The notes under the pieces were generated by a model. It did no database searches. It worked only from the letters and a program-made list of their open reading frames with translations, and was not told the origin of the DNA. Positions 1 to 6,485 of a DNA stretch of 6,485 nt are shown in pieces; the first letter of the stretch is position 1; the number at the start of each line of letters is the position of its first letter. The position numbers and the translations under genes were made by a program. Source of the stretch: an uncultured Phascolarctobacterium sp. (lineage in GTDB: Bacteria; Bacillota; Negativicutes; Acidaminococcales; Acidaminococcaceae); NCBI GenBank assembly GCA_900552855.1, contig USBG01000095.1, forward strand, positions 1 through 6,485, read 5' to 3'.

Positions 1-1
1 T

Positions 2-2881
2 GTGAGCTCTAGAGATAGAAAAAAAGGGGTTAAGGTTGAAAAGAAAGAAAAGAAAACTAAAAGTAATAATAATGAAAGTAAAAGCAAAAGTAAAAAGAAA
101 ATTAAGGTAAATATCAAGCCTACTCGTAGTAGAGATAATAGAGAAAAGAAAAAAAGTATTGGTGATAAAAAAGGTATTGGCAAAAAAGCACTTACTATTA
201 TATTAGGACTTGCTATATTTGGTGTCTTTGCTGCGATGGCTTTTATGATTTATATTGTTATAAGTACTGGTAATTTTGATCCAGAAGCATTAAAAAATCA
301 AGATCAAACAGTAGTTTATGATAAAGATGGTAATATATTTGCTACTTTAGGTGCAGAAAAAAGAGAATCTGTAGAATATGATGAATTACCTCAAGTATTA
401 ATTGATGCTTTAATTGCTACTGAGGACTCTAGATTCTATGAACATAATGGTGTTGATATGGCTAGATTCTTAAAAGCAACTGCTCTTAATTTAATGGGTA
501 AAGATGATGCTGGTGGTGCTTCTACTTTAACAATGCAAACGGTTAAAAATAATTTAACAAAGAAAGATAGTAAAGAAAATAATAAAATTAAAAAAATAAT
601 TAGAAAATTTCAAGATGTTTATTTATCCGTATTCTTTATGGAAAAGAAATATAGTAAAAATGAAATATTAGAAATGTATGTTAATGATAGCTGTTTAGGT
701 GGAAGAATATATGGTGTTGGAGAAGCAAGTAAATATTACTTTGGTAAAACTGTTTCTGAACTTAGTTTACCAGAAGCTTCACTACTTGCTGGTATGTATC
801 AAGCTCCTAATAAATATGATCCATATAAACATCCAGAAGCTGCTGAAAAAAGAAGAAATACTGTTCTTACTCTTATGGTAAGACATGGTTATATTACTGA
901 GGAAGAAAAAAATATGGCTACTGATGTTAGTATTGAAAGTATGCTAGCAGGTGGTTCTGGTCTTGGAGAATATGAAGGTTACTTAGATACAGTTATTCAA
1001 GAAGTAAAAGATAAAACTGGTGATGATCCTTCATTAGTATCAATGAAAATATATACTGCTCTAGATAGAAGTGTTCAAGATGGTATTAATAAAGTACTTA
1101 GTGGTGAGGATCATACTTGGGCTGATGATTCAGTACAAGCAGGTATTGCTATTACTAATGTTAATGATGGTACAATCGTTGCTATTGGTGCTGGTAGAAA
1201 TAGAACTGCTGGTGACTGGAACTATGCTACTCAAGCTTTAAGACAACCAGGAAGTACCGCTAAACCAATATTTGATTATGGTCCTGGTTTTGAATATAAT
1301 GATTTTTCTACTTATACTCTATTTAATGATGAGCCTTGGACTTATACTAATGGACCAGAAATAGGAAACTGGGATGGTTCTTATCAAGGATTAATTACAT
1401 TAAGACAAGCTCTTAGTGTATCAAGAAATATTCCGGCGTTAAAAGCTTTTCAACAAGTAGATAAGAAGAATATTGTTACATTTGTTAATGGTTTAGGAAT
1501 TGATGTTGCATATAGTACTAAATCAGAAAACTATAAGAAAAATGAAAATAATGGTTCAGATAATTTAATTAATGAAGCATATTCTATTGGTGGTATGTCA
1601 TATGGTGTAACACCTCTTGATATGGCTGAAGCTTATGCTGCATTTGCAAATGGTGGATATCATATTGAAACTCATGCTGTTACTAAAATAGAATATCGTT
1701 CTTCTGGTAAAACAGTTGATTTTAGTGTTGATAAAGAAAAAGTAATGGCAGACTCTACTGCTTACTTAATGAATAATGTTTTACAATATGCTGTTGAACA
1801 TGGATTTAATGGTGGTGCTAGAATATATGGCTCTACTGTTGCTGCTAAAACTGGTACCTCTAACCTATCAGATGATGTATGTAGAGCAAAGGGAATTCCT
1901 ATAGGATCAGTAAATGACTTATGGACTGTAGCTTATACTCCTGAATATTCAGTTGCTTTATGGTATGGTTATGAAAAAGTTGATAAAGATCACTATTTAG
2001 GTGGTGCTAGTGCTCCTAAAGATGCTGTTATGCGTTCTGTTATGAAATATGTACCAAAAACTACTAAGACTTGGGAAATGCCTTCTTCAGTAGTAGCGGT
2101 TACTGTTGAAAAAGAAACATGGCCTGCTAAACTACCTAGTGAATATACTCCTGATGATATGAAAATAACAGAATATTTTAAAAAAGGTACTCAACCTACT
2201 GAAATATCTGAAAGATATGCTAAATTACCTGATGTTACTAATTTAAATAGTTCTAAAACTATTGGAGGATATAAATTAACTTGGAATTGGAAAAAACCTG
2301 ATGTATTAGATGATTCTTATTTAAGTAAATACTTTAGTCAATCAGTATTTGGTAAACAATCTGGTAGTTATTTACAAGCTAGAATTAATTATAATAATAA
2401 TACTCTAGGTGGTATTGGTTTTGGTATATATGTTAAAAATAACTCTGGTAGTTTAGAGAGAATAGCCTTTACTACTGATAATGAATATGTGTATGTTCCT
2501 AGTGATGCTGGTACTTCTCATGTAATTGTTAAAGCTGAATATAAATCATTTAAATCTAATGCTAGTAATGGTACTGAGATATCTGTTAAAAGTGATGGTT
2601 CTATAATTAGTAGTGGACTTAACATCTCTTTAAAAGGAAAGTCTGAATTAGAGGTTCCAAAAGCTGATTATAGCGATCCTGGGGTAACTGCTACTTATAA
2701 TGGTAAAGATGTTACTACAAGTGCAAATATTACTTATGAAGTTAATGGTAATACTTATAATAGTAAATCTGATTTAGATACTGCGATTAATAGATTAGAT
2801 ACTGGAAGATATTCTATTAAATATATAGTTACTTATAGAGGTGAAACAGACAATTTAATTAGAACAATAACAATAAAATAG
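2..2881 (+). CDS. Class A penicillin-binding protein (bifunctional glycosyltransferase/transpeptidase)
   Basis: This enzyme polymerises lipid II into glycan strands and cross-links their stem peptides on the outer face of the cytoplasmic membrane. In order it has a Lys/Ser/Asn-rich basic cytoplasmic tail (residues 1-62), one membrane segment (about 63-88), a GT51 domain (about 105-290), a transpeptidase domain (about 375-690) and a C-terminal extension. GT51 motifs visible are EDSRFYEH (catalytic Glu141), GGASTLTMQ (171-179), and NEILEMYVN with conserved Glu224. Transpeptidase motifs are STAK (Ser418 nucleophile, Lys421), SRN (474-476) and KTGT (616-619), so both activities look intact. Residues about 735-860 look FN3-like, and about 870-959 resemble a bacterial Ig-like (DUF5011-type) domain. 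The GTG start at the window edge is only the first possible one; no ribosome site is visible, so the true start may lie upstream. Arg codons are almost all AGA and Gln codons all CAA, unlike the genes downstream. Family assignment is secure; the exact paralog name (ponA, pbpF, etc.) is not. Confidence 0.95.
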   Translation: MSSRDRKKGVKVEKKEKKTKSNNNESKSKSKKKIKVNIKPTRSRDNREKKKSIGDKKGIGKKALTIILGLAIFGVFAAMAFMIYIVISTGNFDPEALKNQDQTVVYDKDGNIFATLGAEKRESVEYDELPQVLIDALIATEDSRFYEHNGVDMARFLKATALNLMGKDDAGGASTLTMQTVKNNLTKKDSKENNKIKKIIRKFQDVYLSVFFMEKKYSKNEILEMYVNDSCLGGRIYGVGEASKYYFGKTVSELSLPEASLLAGMYQAPNKYDPYKHPEAAEKRRNTVLTLMVRHGYITEEEKNMATDVSIESMLAGGSGLGEYEGYLDTVIQEVKDKTGDDPSLVSMKIYTALDRSVQDGINKVLSGEDHTWADDSVQAGIAITNVNDGTIVAIGAGRNRTAGDWNYATQALRQPGSTAKPIFDYGPGFEYNDFSTYTLFNDEPWTYTNGPEIGNWDGSYQGLITLRQALSVSRNIPALKAFQQVDKKNIVTFVNGLGIDVAYSTKSENYKKNENNGSDNLINEAYSIGGMSYGVTPLDMAEAYAAFANGGYHIETHAVTKIEYRSSGKTVDFSVDKEKVMADSTAYLMNNVLQYAVEHGFNGGARIYGSTVAAKTGTSNLSDDVCRAKGIPIGSVNDLWTVAYTPEYSVALWYGYEKVDKDHYLGGASAPKDAVMRSVMKYVPKTTKTWEMPSSVVAVTVEKETWPAKLPSEYTPDDMKITEYFKKGTQPTEISERYAKLPDVTNLNSSKTIGGYKLTWNWKKPDVLDDSYLSKYFSQSVFGKQSGSYLQARINYNNNTLGGIGFGIYVKNNSGSLERIAFTTDNEYVYVPSDAGTSHVIVKAEYKSFKSNASNGTEISVKSDGSIISSGLNISLKGKSELEVPKADYSDPGVTATYNGKDVTTSANITYEVNGNTYNSKSDLDTAINRLDTGRYSIKYIVTYRGETDNLIRTITIK

Positions 2882-2907
2882 AGAGAATTGCTTCTCTCTA
2901 TTTTCTT
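2875..2907 (+). terminator. Intrinsic terminator of the PBP gene
   Basis: A perfect 13-bp inverted repeat (2875-2887 pairing with 2892-2904) closes a four-base loop (ttgc) and runs into a T-rich tract (ttttctt). The stop codon TAG (2879-2881) lies inside the left arm. The stem is AT-rich but long and uninterrupted. It is well placed to end the PBP transcript and separate it from the trk operon. The A-rich left arm opposite a T-rich right arm could also allow weak function on the opposite strand, but no gene there needs it. Confidence 0.85.
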
Positions 2908-2982
2908 ATATATTTATAATAATAATCTGAACTTTTCTTTAATTCTTTATTGAAATTATATTTTTCAAAAATTATCTATCAA

Positions 2983-3003
2983 TTTTACATAAATTTTGTA
3001 AAA
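2983..3003. repeat. Inverted repeat TTTTACA-N7-TGTAAAA
   Basis: Two perfect 7-base arms (2983-2989 and 2997-3003) flank a 7-base spacer, giving a 21-bp dyad centred about 60 bp upstream of the trkA -10 hexamer. It could be an operator for a dimeric regulator. In such AT-rich DNA a chance dyad is also plausible, and I do not recognise the motif as a known regulator site. Confidence 0.35.
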
Positions 3004-3022
3004 GATTTGGATGTGTGATTGC

Positions 3023-3051
3023 TCAATTTGTGAAATAAAATTGAATTTGTG
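3023..3051. repeat. Dyad and direct repeat overlapping the trkA promoter
   Basis: TCAATTT (3023-3029) and AAATTGA (3038-3044) form a perfect 7-base dyad with an 8-base spacer covering the -35 region. In addition, AATTTGTG occurs twice in direct orientation (3025-3032 and 3044-3051), 19 bp apart, roughly two helical turns, and the second copy touches the extended -10 element. Overlapping symmetry at a promoter is typical of a repressor or activator site, but no regulator can be named. Confidence 0.4.
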
Positions 3052-3058
3052 TTATAAT
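3028..3058 (+). promoter_or_regulatory. Predicted sigma-70-type promoter of the trk operon
   Basis: The -10 hexamer TATAAT (3053-3058) is a perfect consensus and is preceded by TGT (3050-3052), giving an extended -10. The -35 is weak: GTGAAA at 3030-3035 matches four of six consensus bases with a 17-bp spacer, or TTGTGA at 3028-3033 matches four of six with a 19-bp spacer. Transcription would start near 3064-3066, leaving a leader of about 50 nt before trkA. The weak -35 combined with an extended -10 is compatible with activator dependence or with a self-sufficient promoter. Confidence 0.75.
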
Positions 3059-3073
3059 AGTACAAAGACTTTG

Positions 3074-3096
3074 GTAAGCATGGTGCTTACTTTTTT
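3074..3096 (+). terminator. Terminator-like hairpin in the trkA 5' leader
   Basis: GTAAGCA (3074-3080) and TGCTTAC (3084-3090) form a perfect 7-bp stem with a TGG loop, followed directly by six T residues (3091-3096). This has the form of an intrinsic terminator. It lies only about 10 nt after the predicted transcription start and ends just before the ribosome binding site. It could attenuate trk transcription, act as a 5' stabilising hairpin, or be a leftover terminator of an older upstream gene. The stem is short with three G-C pairs, so its strength is uncertain. No recognised riboswitch aptamer fits in the available leader. Confidence 0.6.
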
Positions 3097-3098
3097 AT

Positions 3099-3105
3099 AA
3101 AGGAG
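3099..3105 (+). promoter_or_regulatory. Ribosome binding site of trkA
   Basis: AAAGGAG lies 8 nt before the ATG at 3114, an ideal Shine-Dalgarno match and spacing that fixes the trkA start. It begins two bases after the T-run of the leader hairpin, so hairpin folding and ribosome loading could influence one another. Confidence 0.9.
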
Positions 3106-3113
3106 TAATTCTA

Positions 3114-4478
3114 ATGCGTATTGTTATTGCTGGAGCAGGCAAGCTGGGTTATAGTATTGCACAGCTATTGGCTGAAGATCAGTTTGACGTTGTTGTAGTA
3201 GAAAAAGATCCTAAGAGAAAGGATGTTGTACAGTCATCTCTTGATGTTTTGACTATAGAGGGAAACTCTTGTAGTCCTACTACATTTAATGATCCGGATG
3301 TTCGTGATGCTGATGTACTTATTGCTTGTACAGATAGTGATGAAGTAAATATGGTTACATGCCTGATGGCCAAGTTAAATGGTATCAAACATACTGTTGC
3401 ACGTATTCGTAACGTCGATTATACTATCTATGCTTCGGAAATGCTTAATGAAAATCTAAAAATAGATCTTGTTATTAATCCCGAGCGTATTACGGCAGTT
3501 GAAATTGACCACATACTTATGACACCTTCTGCTCTCAATGTAGATGAGTTTGCTGATGGCCGTGTTCGCATGTTTGAAGCGAAGGTATTGGAAACATGTC
3601 CTTATGTTAATATTCCTTTAAGGGATTTACAAATTCCACCAGATATTCTTATTGCGATGATTTTTAGACGTAATAAAATGATTATTCCGCGTGGTAATGA
3701 TTATATCCAACCGGGAGATAACGTATACTTTGTTGGACAAAATGAAGCTATAAAGGGTTTTGAAACTCGTTTTTCTAGCACATATGAAAAGCTAGAAAGA
3801 GTTTTAATTATAGGTGCTGGCCGTACAGGTCGTTTCTTGGCACCTCTGCTTGAAAAGCAGGGTATTCAGGTTAAGGTAATCGAAAAGAATAAAGAGCGTT
3901 GCCAAATGCTTGCGTCAAAGCTTGATAGAGGCTTAGTTCTTTGTGGTGATGGTACCGATATTGACCTGCTTTCTGAAGAGGGAATTTCAGAGTCCGATGT
4001 TGTTATTTGTCTGACTGAAGATGATAAGCTGAACCTTTTGTTAGCGCAGCTTGCTAAGCATCTTGGTACTAAGAAAACTATTGTACGTGTAGCACGTAAT
4101 GAATATATAGAGCTGATGGAGAAGGTAGGCGTTGATATTGTATTGTCCTCACGTCTTTTGAGTGCAGGCGAGGTATTGCGCTTTGTTCGTAAGGGCGGTA
4201 TTGTTTCCGTATCCTTGCTTGAGGGTGCACAGGCAGAGGCTTTGGAGATTATTGTTGGCAAGAACAGTGATGTTGATGGCAAGGCTTTACGCGATATTAA
4301 TTTGCCAAAAGAAAGCCTGATGTGTGCCATAGTTCGTGGTAATGATGCCTATATTCCTAATGGTAATACAGTGCTTAAGGCTAATGACAGAATTATACTT
4401 TTCATTAAGAGTGAATTTGCTAAGAAAACATTGCCGATGTTTGAGGGCAGAGATAAGCTATGGATTCAAGACTTGTAA
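3114..4478 (+). CDS. trkA: Trk system K+ uptake regulatory subunit TrkA
   Basis: TrkA is the cytoplasmic nucleotide-binding subunit that assembles on TrkH and gates K+ uptake. The 454-residue protein has the full duplicated architecture, close to the roughly 458 residues of E. coli TrkA. RCK_N1 (about 1-120) has the Rossmann loop GAGKLG (7-12) with acidic Glu30 ending the second strand. RCK_C1 covers about 138-218. RCK_N2 (about 228-345) has GAGRTG (234-239), Glu257 and the GDGT turn (278-281). RCK_C2 covers about 365-440. Both nucleotide-binding loops look intact. Two RCK repeats distinguish it from the single-repeat KtrA/KtrC regulators. It is the first gene of the operon, preceded by its own promoter, a leader hairpin and a strong ribosome site, and its last 19 nt overlap trkH. 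Its codon use (Arg mostly CGT, Gln mixed CAG/CAA) differs strongly from the upstream PBP gene. Confidence 0.96.
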   Translation: MRIVIAGAGKLGYSIAQLLAEDQFDVVVVEKDPKRKDVVQSSLDVLTIEGNSCSPTTFNDPDVRDADVLIACTDSDEVNMVTCLMAKLNGIKHTVARIRNVDYTIYASEMLNENLKIDLVINPERITAVEIDHILMTPSALNVDEFADGRVRMFEAKVLETCPYVNIPLRDLQIPPDILIAMIFRRNKMIIPRGNDYIQPGDNVYFVGQNEAIKGFETRFSSTYEKLERVLIIGAGRTGRFLAPLLEKQGIQVKVIEKNKERCQMLASKLDRGLVLCGDGTDIDLLSEEGISESDVVICLTEDDKLNLLLAQLAKHLGTKKTIVRVARNEYIELMEKVGVDIVLSSRLLSAGEVLRFVRKGGIVSVSLLEGAQAEALEIIVGKNSDVDGKALRDINLPKESLMCAIVRGNDAYIPNGNTVLKANDRIILFIKSEFAKKTLPMFEGRDKLWIQDL

Positions 4479-5917
4479 TGAGGTTGCTGGGAAAGCTGCT
4501 CAAAGCTTTTTCAGCTGTACTTATTTTACCTCTAATAATTGCACTTATATATGACAGAGAATATGTTTGGCTATTTGCAGCAACTTTTTCCGTTTCTTCG
4601 CTTTTATCTATAATTTTAATTAGTAATGGTAACGATAAACCAAGGCAAAGATTACGCGTAAGAGAGGCTATTGCAGTAGTTGGTTGTGGTTGGATAATGG
4701 TGTGTCTAATGGGTGCACTACCATATCTATTTTTTAACCCAGCTGATCCTATTGCAGCTGTTTTTGAAAGTGTTTCTGGATTTACAACTACAGGTGTAAC
4801 TACTGCAAACTCATTTAATGATTTTCCACCAAGTATTTTGGTTTGGCGTGGTCTGACTCATTGGACTGGTGGTATTGGCGTTATTATGCTTTTTATAGTT
4901 ATCATGCCACAAATGAACAGTGGTACCAGTTACCTTTTTAATGCAGAGCTGCCAGGTGCTGTAGCGGAGCGAACGCTGCCTAAAATTAAGGAATCAGCAA
5001 TGCTTATTTTAGGCATTTATTTTTCTTTGACTGTTTTAGAGTTTATTCTTTTGAGTATTGTTGGAGTTCCAACCTATCAGGCTCTTAATCTTACCCTAGC
5101 AACAGTGGCGACAGGTGGTTTTTCCTATTTTCACGATAGCCTTATTTCCTTTAATTCTATTGCAGTGGAGGCTATTGCCATTATCTTTATGCTGATTGCT
5201 AGTATGAACTTTTCATTATATTATAAGATTTGGCGTGGTGATTGGCAGGCATTTCGTGATGATATGGAGCATCGCTACTATTTGCTCATTTTGAGTGTAG
5301 CAGCTATTTTGATGTTCTGTAATTTGTACTTTACCGGTTTTTTGGATTTAGAGAATAGCATCCGTCATAGTATCTTTCAAGCTGTGTCTATAGGCAGTAC
5401 TACTGGCTTTGCTTCTGATGATTTCAATAATTGGCCAAGCTTTAGTAGATATGTACTTTTGATGCTGATGTTTATTGGTGGCTGTAGTGGCTCAACCGCA
5501 GGCGGTCTAAAAATTTCTCGTTTAGTGATTTTGTGTAAGGCTAGCTGGGCCGAGCTACTGCGTATTCTTCATCCAAAAATCGTATATTCTGTAAAAATGG
5601 GTAATAAGGTTATTGACCCTATTATAGTAGGCAATATCACTAGATTTTTCTTTTTATACATTTTGGTATTTATGGTGCTAACCATAGCAATTTCCCTATC
5701 TGGATTGTCGATAATGGATTCTATGGGTCTTATAGCAGCATGTATGAGCAGTGTTGGACCTGCTTTTGGTATTGTAGGACCTACATCGACTTATGCAGAG
5801 CTGTCTAATTGGGCACGTTTTATTGGTATTTGTGCTATGTTATTAGGACGTTTAGAAATTTTTACATTACTTGCTATTATGCGTCCTGATTTTTGGCGTA
5901 ATAAACAAAATTGGTAA
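4460..5917 (+). CDS. trkH: Trk system K+ transporter membrane subunit TrkH (first copy)
   Basis: TrkH is the channel-like membrane subunit for K+ uptake and works as a dimer gated by TrkA. The 485-residue protein is strongly hydrophobic throughout and shows the four membrane-pore-membrane repeats of the TrkH/KtrB/HKT superfamily. The selectivity filter segments are SGFTTTGVTT (106-115, Gly112), ATGGF (217-221, Gly219), GSTTGF (312-317, Gly316) and SSVGPAFG (430-437, Gly433). The conserved intramembrane gating loop SGSTAGGLK (343-351) is present with Lys351. Length is normal and nothing looks broken. The start at 4460 overlaps trkA by 19 nt; an in-frame ATG at 4478 sits in a TAATG stop-start overlap. 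I prefer 4460 because its N-terminus aligns residue for residue, without gaps, with that of the second TrkH. A weak GAGGG (4443-4447) lies 12 nt upstream. Translation is probably coupled to trkA. Confidence 0.95.
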   Translation: MDSRLVMRLLGKLLKAFSAVLILPLIIALIYDREYVWLFAATFSVSSLLSIILISNGNDKPRQRLRVREAIAVVGCGWIMVCLMGALPYLFFNPADPIAAVFESVSGFTTTGVTTANSFNDFPPSILVWRGLTHWTGGIGVIMLFIVIMPQMNSGTSYLFNAELPGAVAERTLPKIKESAMLILGIYFSLTVLEFILLSIVGVPTYQALNLTLATVATGGFSYFHDSLISFNSIAVEAIAIIFMLIASMNFSLYYKIWRGDWQAFRDDMEHRYYLLILSVAAILMFCNLYFTGFLDLENSIRHSIFQAVSIGSTTGFASDDFNNWPSFSRYVLLMLMFIGGCSGSTAGGLKISRLVILCKASWAELLRILHPKIVYSVKMGNKVIDPIIVGNITRFFFLYILVFMVLTIAISLSGLSIMDSMGLIAACMSSVGPAFGIVGPTSTYAELSNWARFIGICAMLLGRLEIFTLLAIMRPDFWRNKQNW

Positions 5918-5922
5918 TGCTT

Positions 5923-5927
5923 GGAGG
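5923..5927 (+). promoter_or_regulatory. Ribosome binding site of the second trkH
   Basis: GGAGG lies 7 nt before the ATG at 5935, inside the 17-nt gap after the first trkH. It selects 5935 over the out-of-frame GTG at 5931. Unlike the first trkH, this copy has its own strong ribosome site and need not depend on translational coupling. Confidence 0.85.
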
Positions 5928-5934
5928 ATTGTGA

Positions 5935-6485
5935 ATGAATACAGAGGTTATTAGCTATCTTTTAAGCAAAGTGTGCATAGGTATGGCCATTGCTATGATT
6001 GCACCCTTACTAATGTCAGTTTTTTACGGGGAAAGCTGTTTTGAGGATTATATTCTAGCCATTGGTCTGACCTTGATTATTTCTTCTGTGTTTAATTGGT
6101 ATGGTAGAAATGCTGATTGCAAAAACATTTCAGTTAGAGAGGGCATAGGAACCGTATTTTTTTCATGGCTGATTGCCGCTGGTATTGCAGCATTTCCTTT
6201 TACTATGATGGGGCTGCTAGACCCTGCTTCTGCATACTTTGAAACGATGTCCGGATTGACTACTACAGGCGCAACTGCCATGAGAGATTTAGAAATTTTA
6301 CCCAAAAGCATTCTCTTTTGGCGTAGCGTTACTCACTGGATTGGTGGTATAGGAATTATAGTTTTATTCGTAGCTTTATTGCCTCAAATTGCTGGTAGTG
6401 CAGTTTATTTATTTAATGCCGAGGTAACAGGTTTTTCTACTAGTAGAATTTTGCCACGTATTCGTAATACTGCAGTTGCGTTATT
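5935..6485 (+). CDS. trkH: Second TrkH-family K+ transporter, 3' end beyond the window
   Basis: An open frame of 183 complete codons starts at 5935 and runs off the right edge with no stop. The protein is hydrophobic and matches the first half of TrkH. It shows VREG (67-70), the first selectivity filter segment SGLTTTGATA (106-115, Gly112), the conserved THWIGGIG (133-140) and YLFNAE (158-163). Hand alignment with the upstream TrkH is gap-free over all 183 residues, with about 60 identities (33%), rising to about 41% over residues 61-183. It is therefore an old, divergent paralog and not a recent duplicate. It sits 17 nt after the first trkH on the same strand, so it is most likely the third gene of the trk operon. 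Filters two to four and the gating loop lie outside the window, so full function cannot be judged. Confidence 0.92.
   Translation, partial: MNTEVISYLLSKVCIGMAIAMIAPLLMSVFYGESCFEDYILAIGLTLIISSVFNWYGRNADCKNISVREGIGTVFFSWLIAAGIAAFPFTMMGLLDPASAYFETMSGLTTTGATAMRDLEILPKSILFWRSVTHWIGGIGIIVLFVALLPQIAGSAVYLFNAEVTGFSTSRILPRIRNTAVAL

Noticed and set aside
61..120. Low-complexity Lys/Ser/Asn-coding stretch as a DNA repeat
   Set aside because: It is in frame and fits the basic cytoplasmic tail common in class A PBPs; no exact tandem unit is present.
699..881. 60-residue open frame on the + strand
   Set aside because: It lies inside the GT51 domain of the PBP gene in another frame, with no ribosome site and no domain.
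3028..3045. Possible Rex redox-repressor site (TTGTGAA half-site)
   Set aside because: The left half matches the typical Rex half-site, but the right half (AATTGAA against the expected TTCACAA) matches only two of seven positions.
3059..3113. Possible c-di-AMP (ydaO-type) or K+-sensing riboswitch before trkA
   Set aside because: The predicted leader is only about 50 nt and holds one simple hairpin, far too short for a known K+-related riboswitch aptamer.
3866..4330. 154-residue open frame on the - strand
   Set aside because: It lies wholly antisense to trkA, whose RCK motifs are clear. Its Ser/Thr/Arg-rich translation is typical of a shadow frame, with no recognisable domain.
4336..4554. 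72-residue open frame on the + strand across the trkA-trkH junction
   Set aside because: It overlaps the RCK_C2 end of trkA and the start of trkH in a third frame; both real genes are well supported.
6048..6311. 87-residue open frame on the - strand
   Set aside because: It is antisense to the second trkH, which has clear family motifs, a strong ribosome site and an open frame to the window end.

Overview
The window suggests AT-rich, low-GC Gram-positive-type (Firmicutes-like) bacterial DNA, probably from a gut-type or metagenomic source. Lineage is judged only from protein style and codon use, so it is tentative. All four genes lie on the + strand and there are no RNA genes, mobile elements or CRISPR arrays.

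Layout: (1) Positions 2-2881 hold a large class A penicillin-binding protein (bifunctional peptidoglycan glycosyltransferase and transpeptidase) with a C-terminal Ig/FN3-like extension. It ends in a strong intrinsic terminator whose stem contains the stop codon. (2) Positions 2908-3113 are an AT-rich intergenic region holding small dyads, a well-formed extended -10 promoter, a short terminator-like hairpin inside the predicted 5' leader, and a strong ribosome binding site. (3) From 3114 to the right edge there is a potassium-uptake operon: trkA (two-RCK-repeat regulatory subunit), a complete trkH (channel-like membrane subunit, overlapping trkA by 19 nt), and a second, divergent trkH that runs off the window end.

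Functionally, the Trk genes should form a K+ uptake system in which a cytoplasmic TrkA ring gates a TrkH membrane dimer. Two TrkH paralogs behind one TrkA suggests either alternative channels sharing one regulator or a TrkH1/TrkH2 heteromer. The PBP is a separate transcription unit for cell-wall synthesis.

The most notable signal is a sharp break in codon use between the PBP gene (Arg 27 AGA to 3 CGT; Gln 20 of 20 CAA) and trkA (Arg 20 of 27 CGN; Gln 7 CAG to 5 CAA). The two halves may have different origins, through horizontal transfer or a metagenome assembly chimera joined in the intergenic region. I see no clear evidence of an undescribed system. The leader hairpin and the paired trkH genes are the biologically most interesting points.
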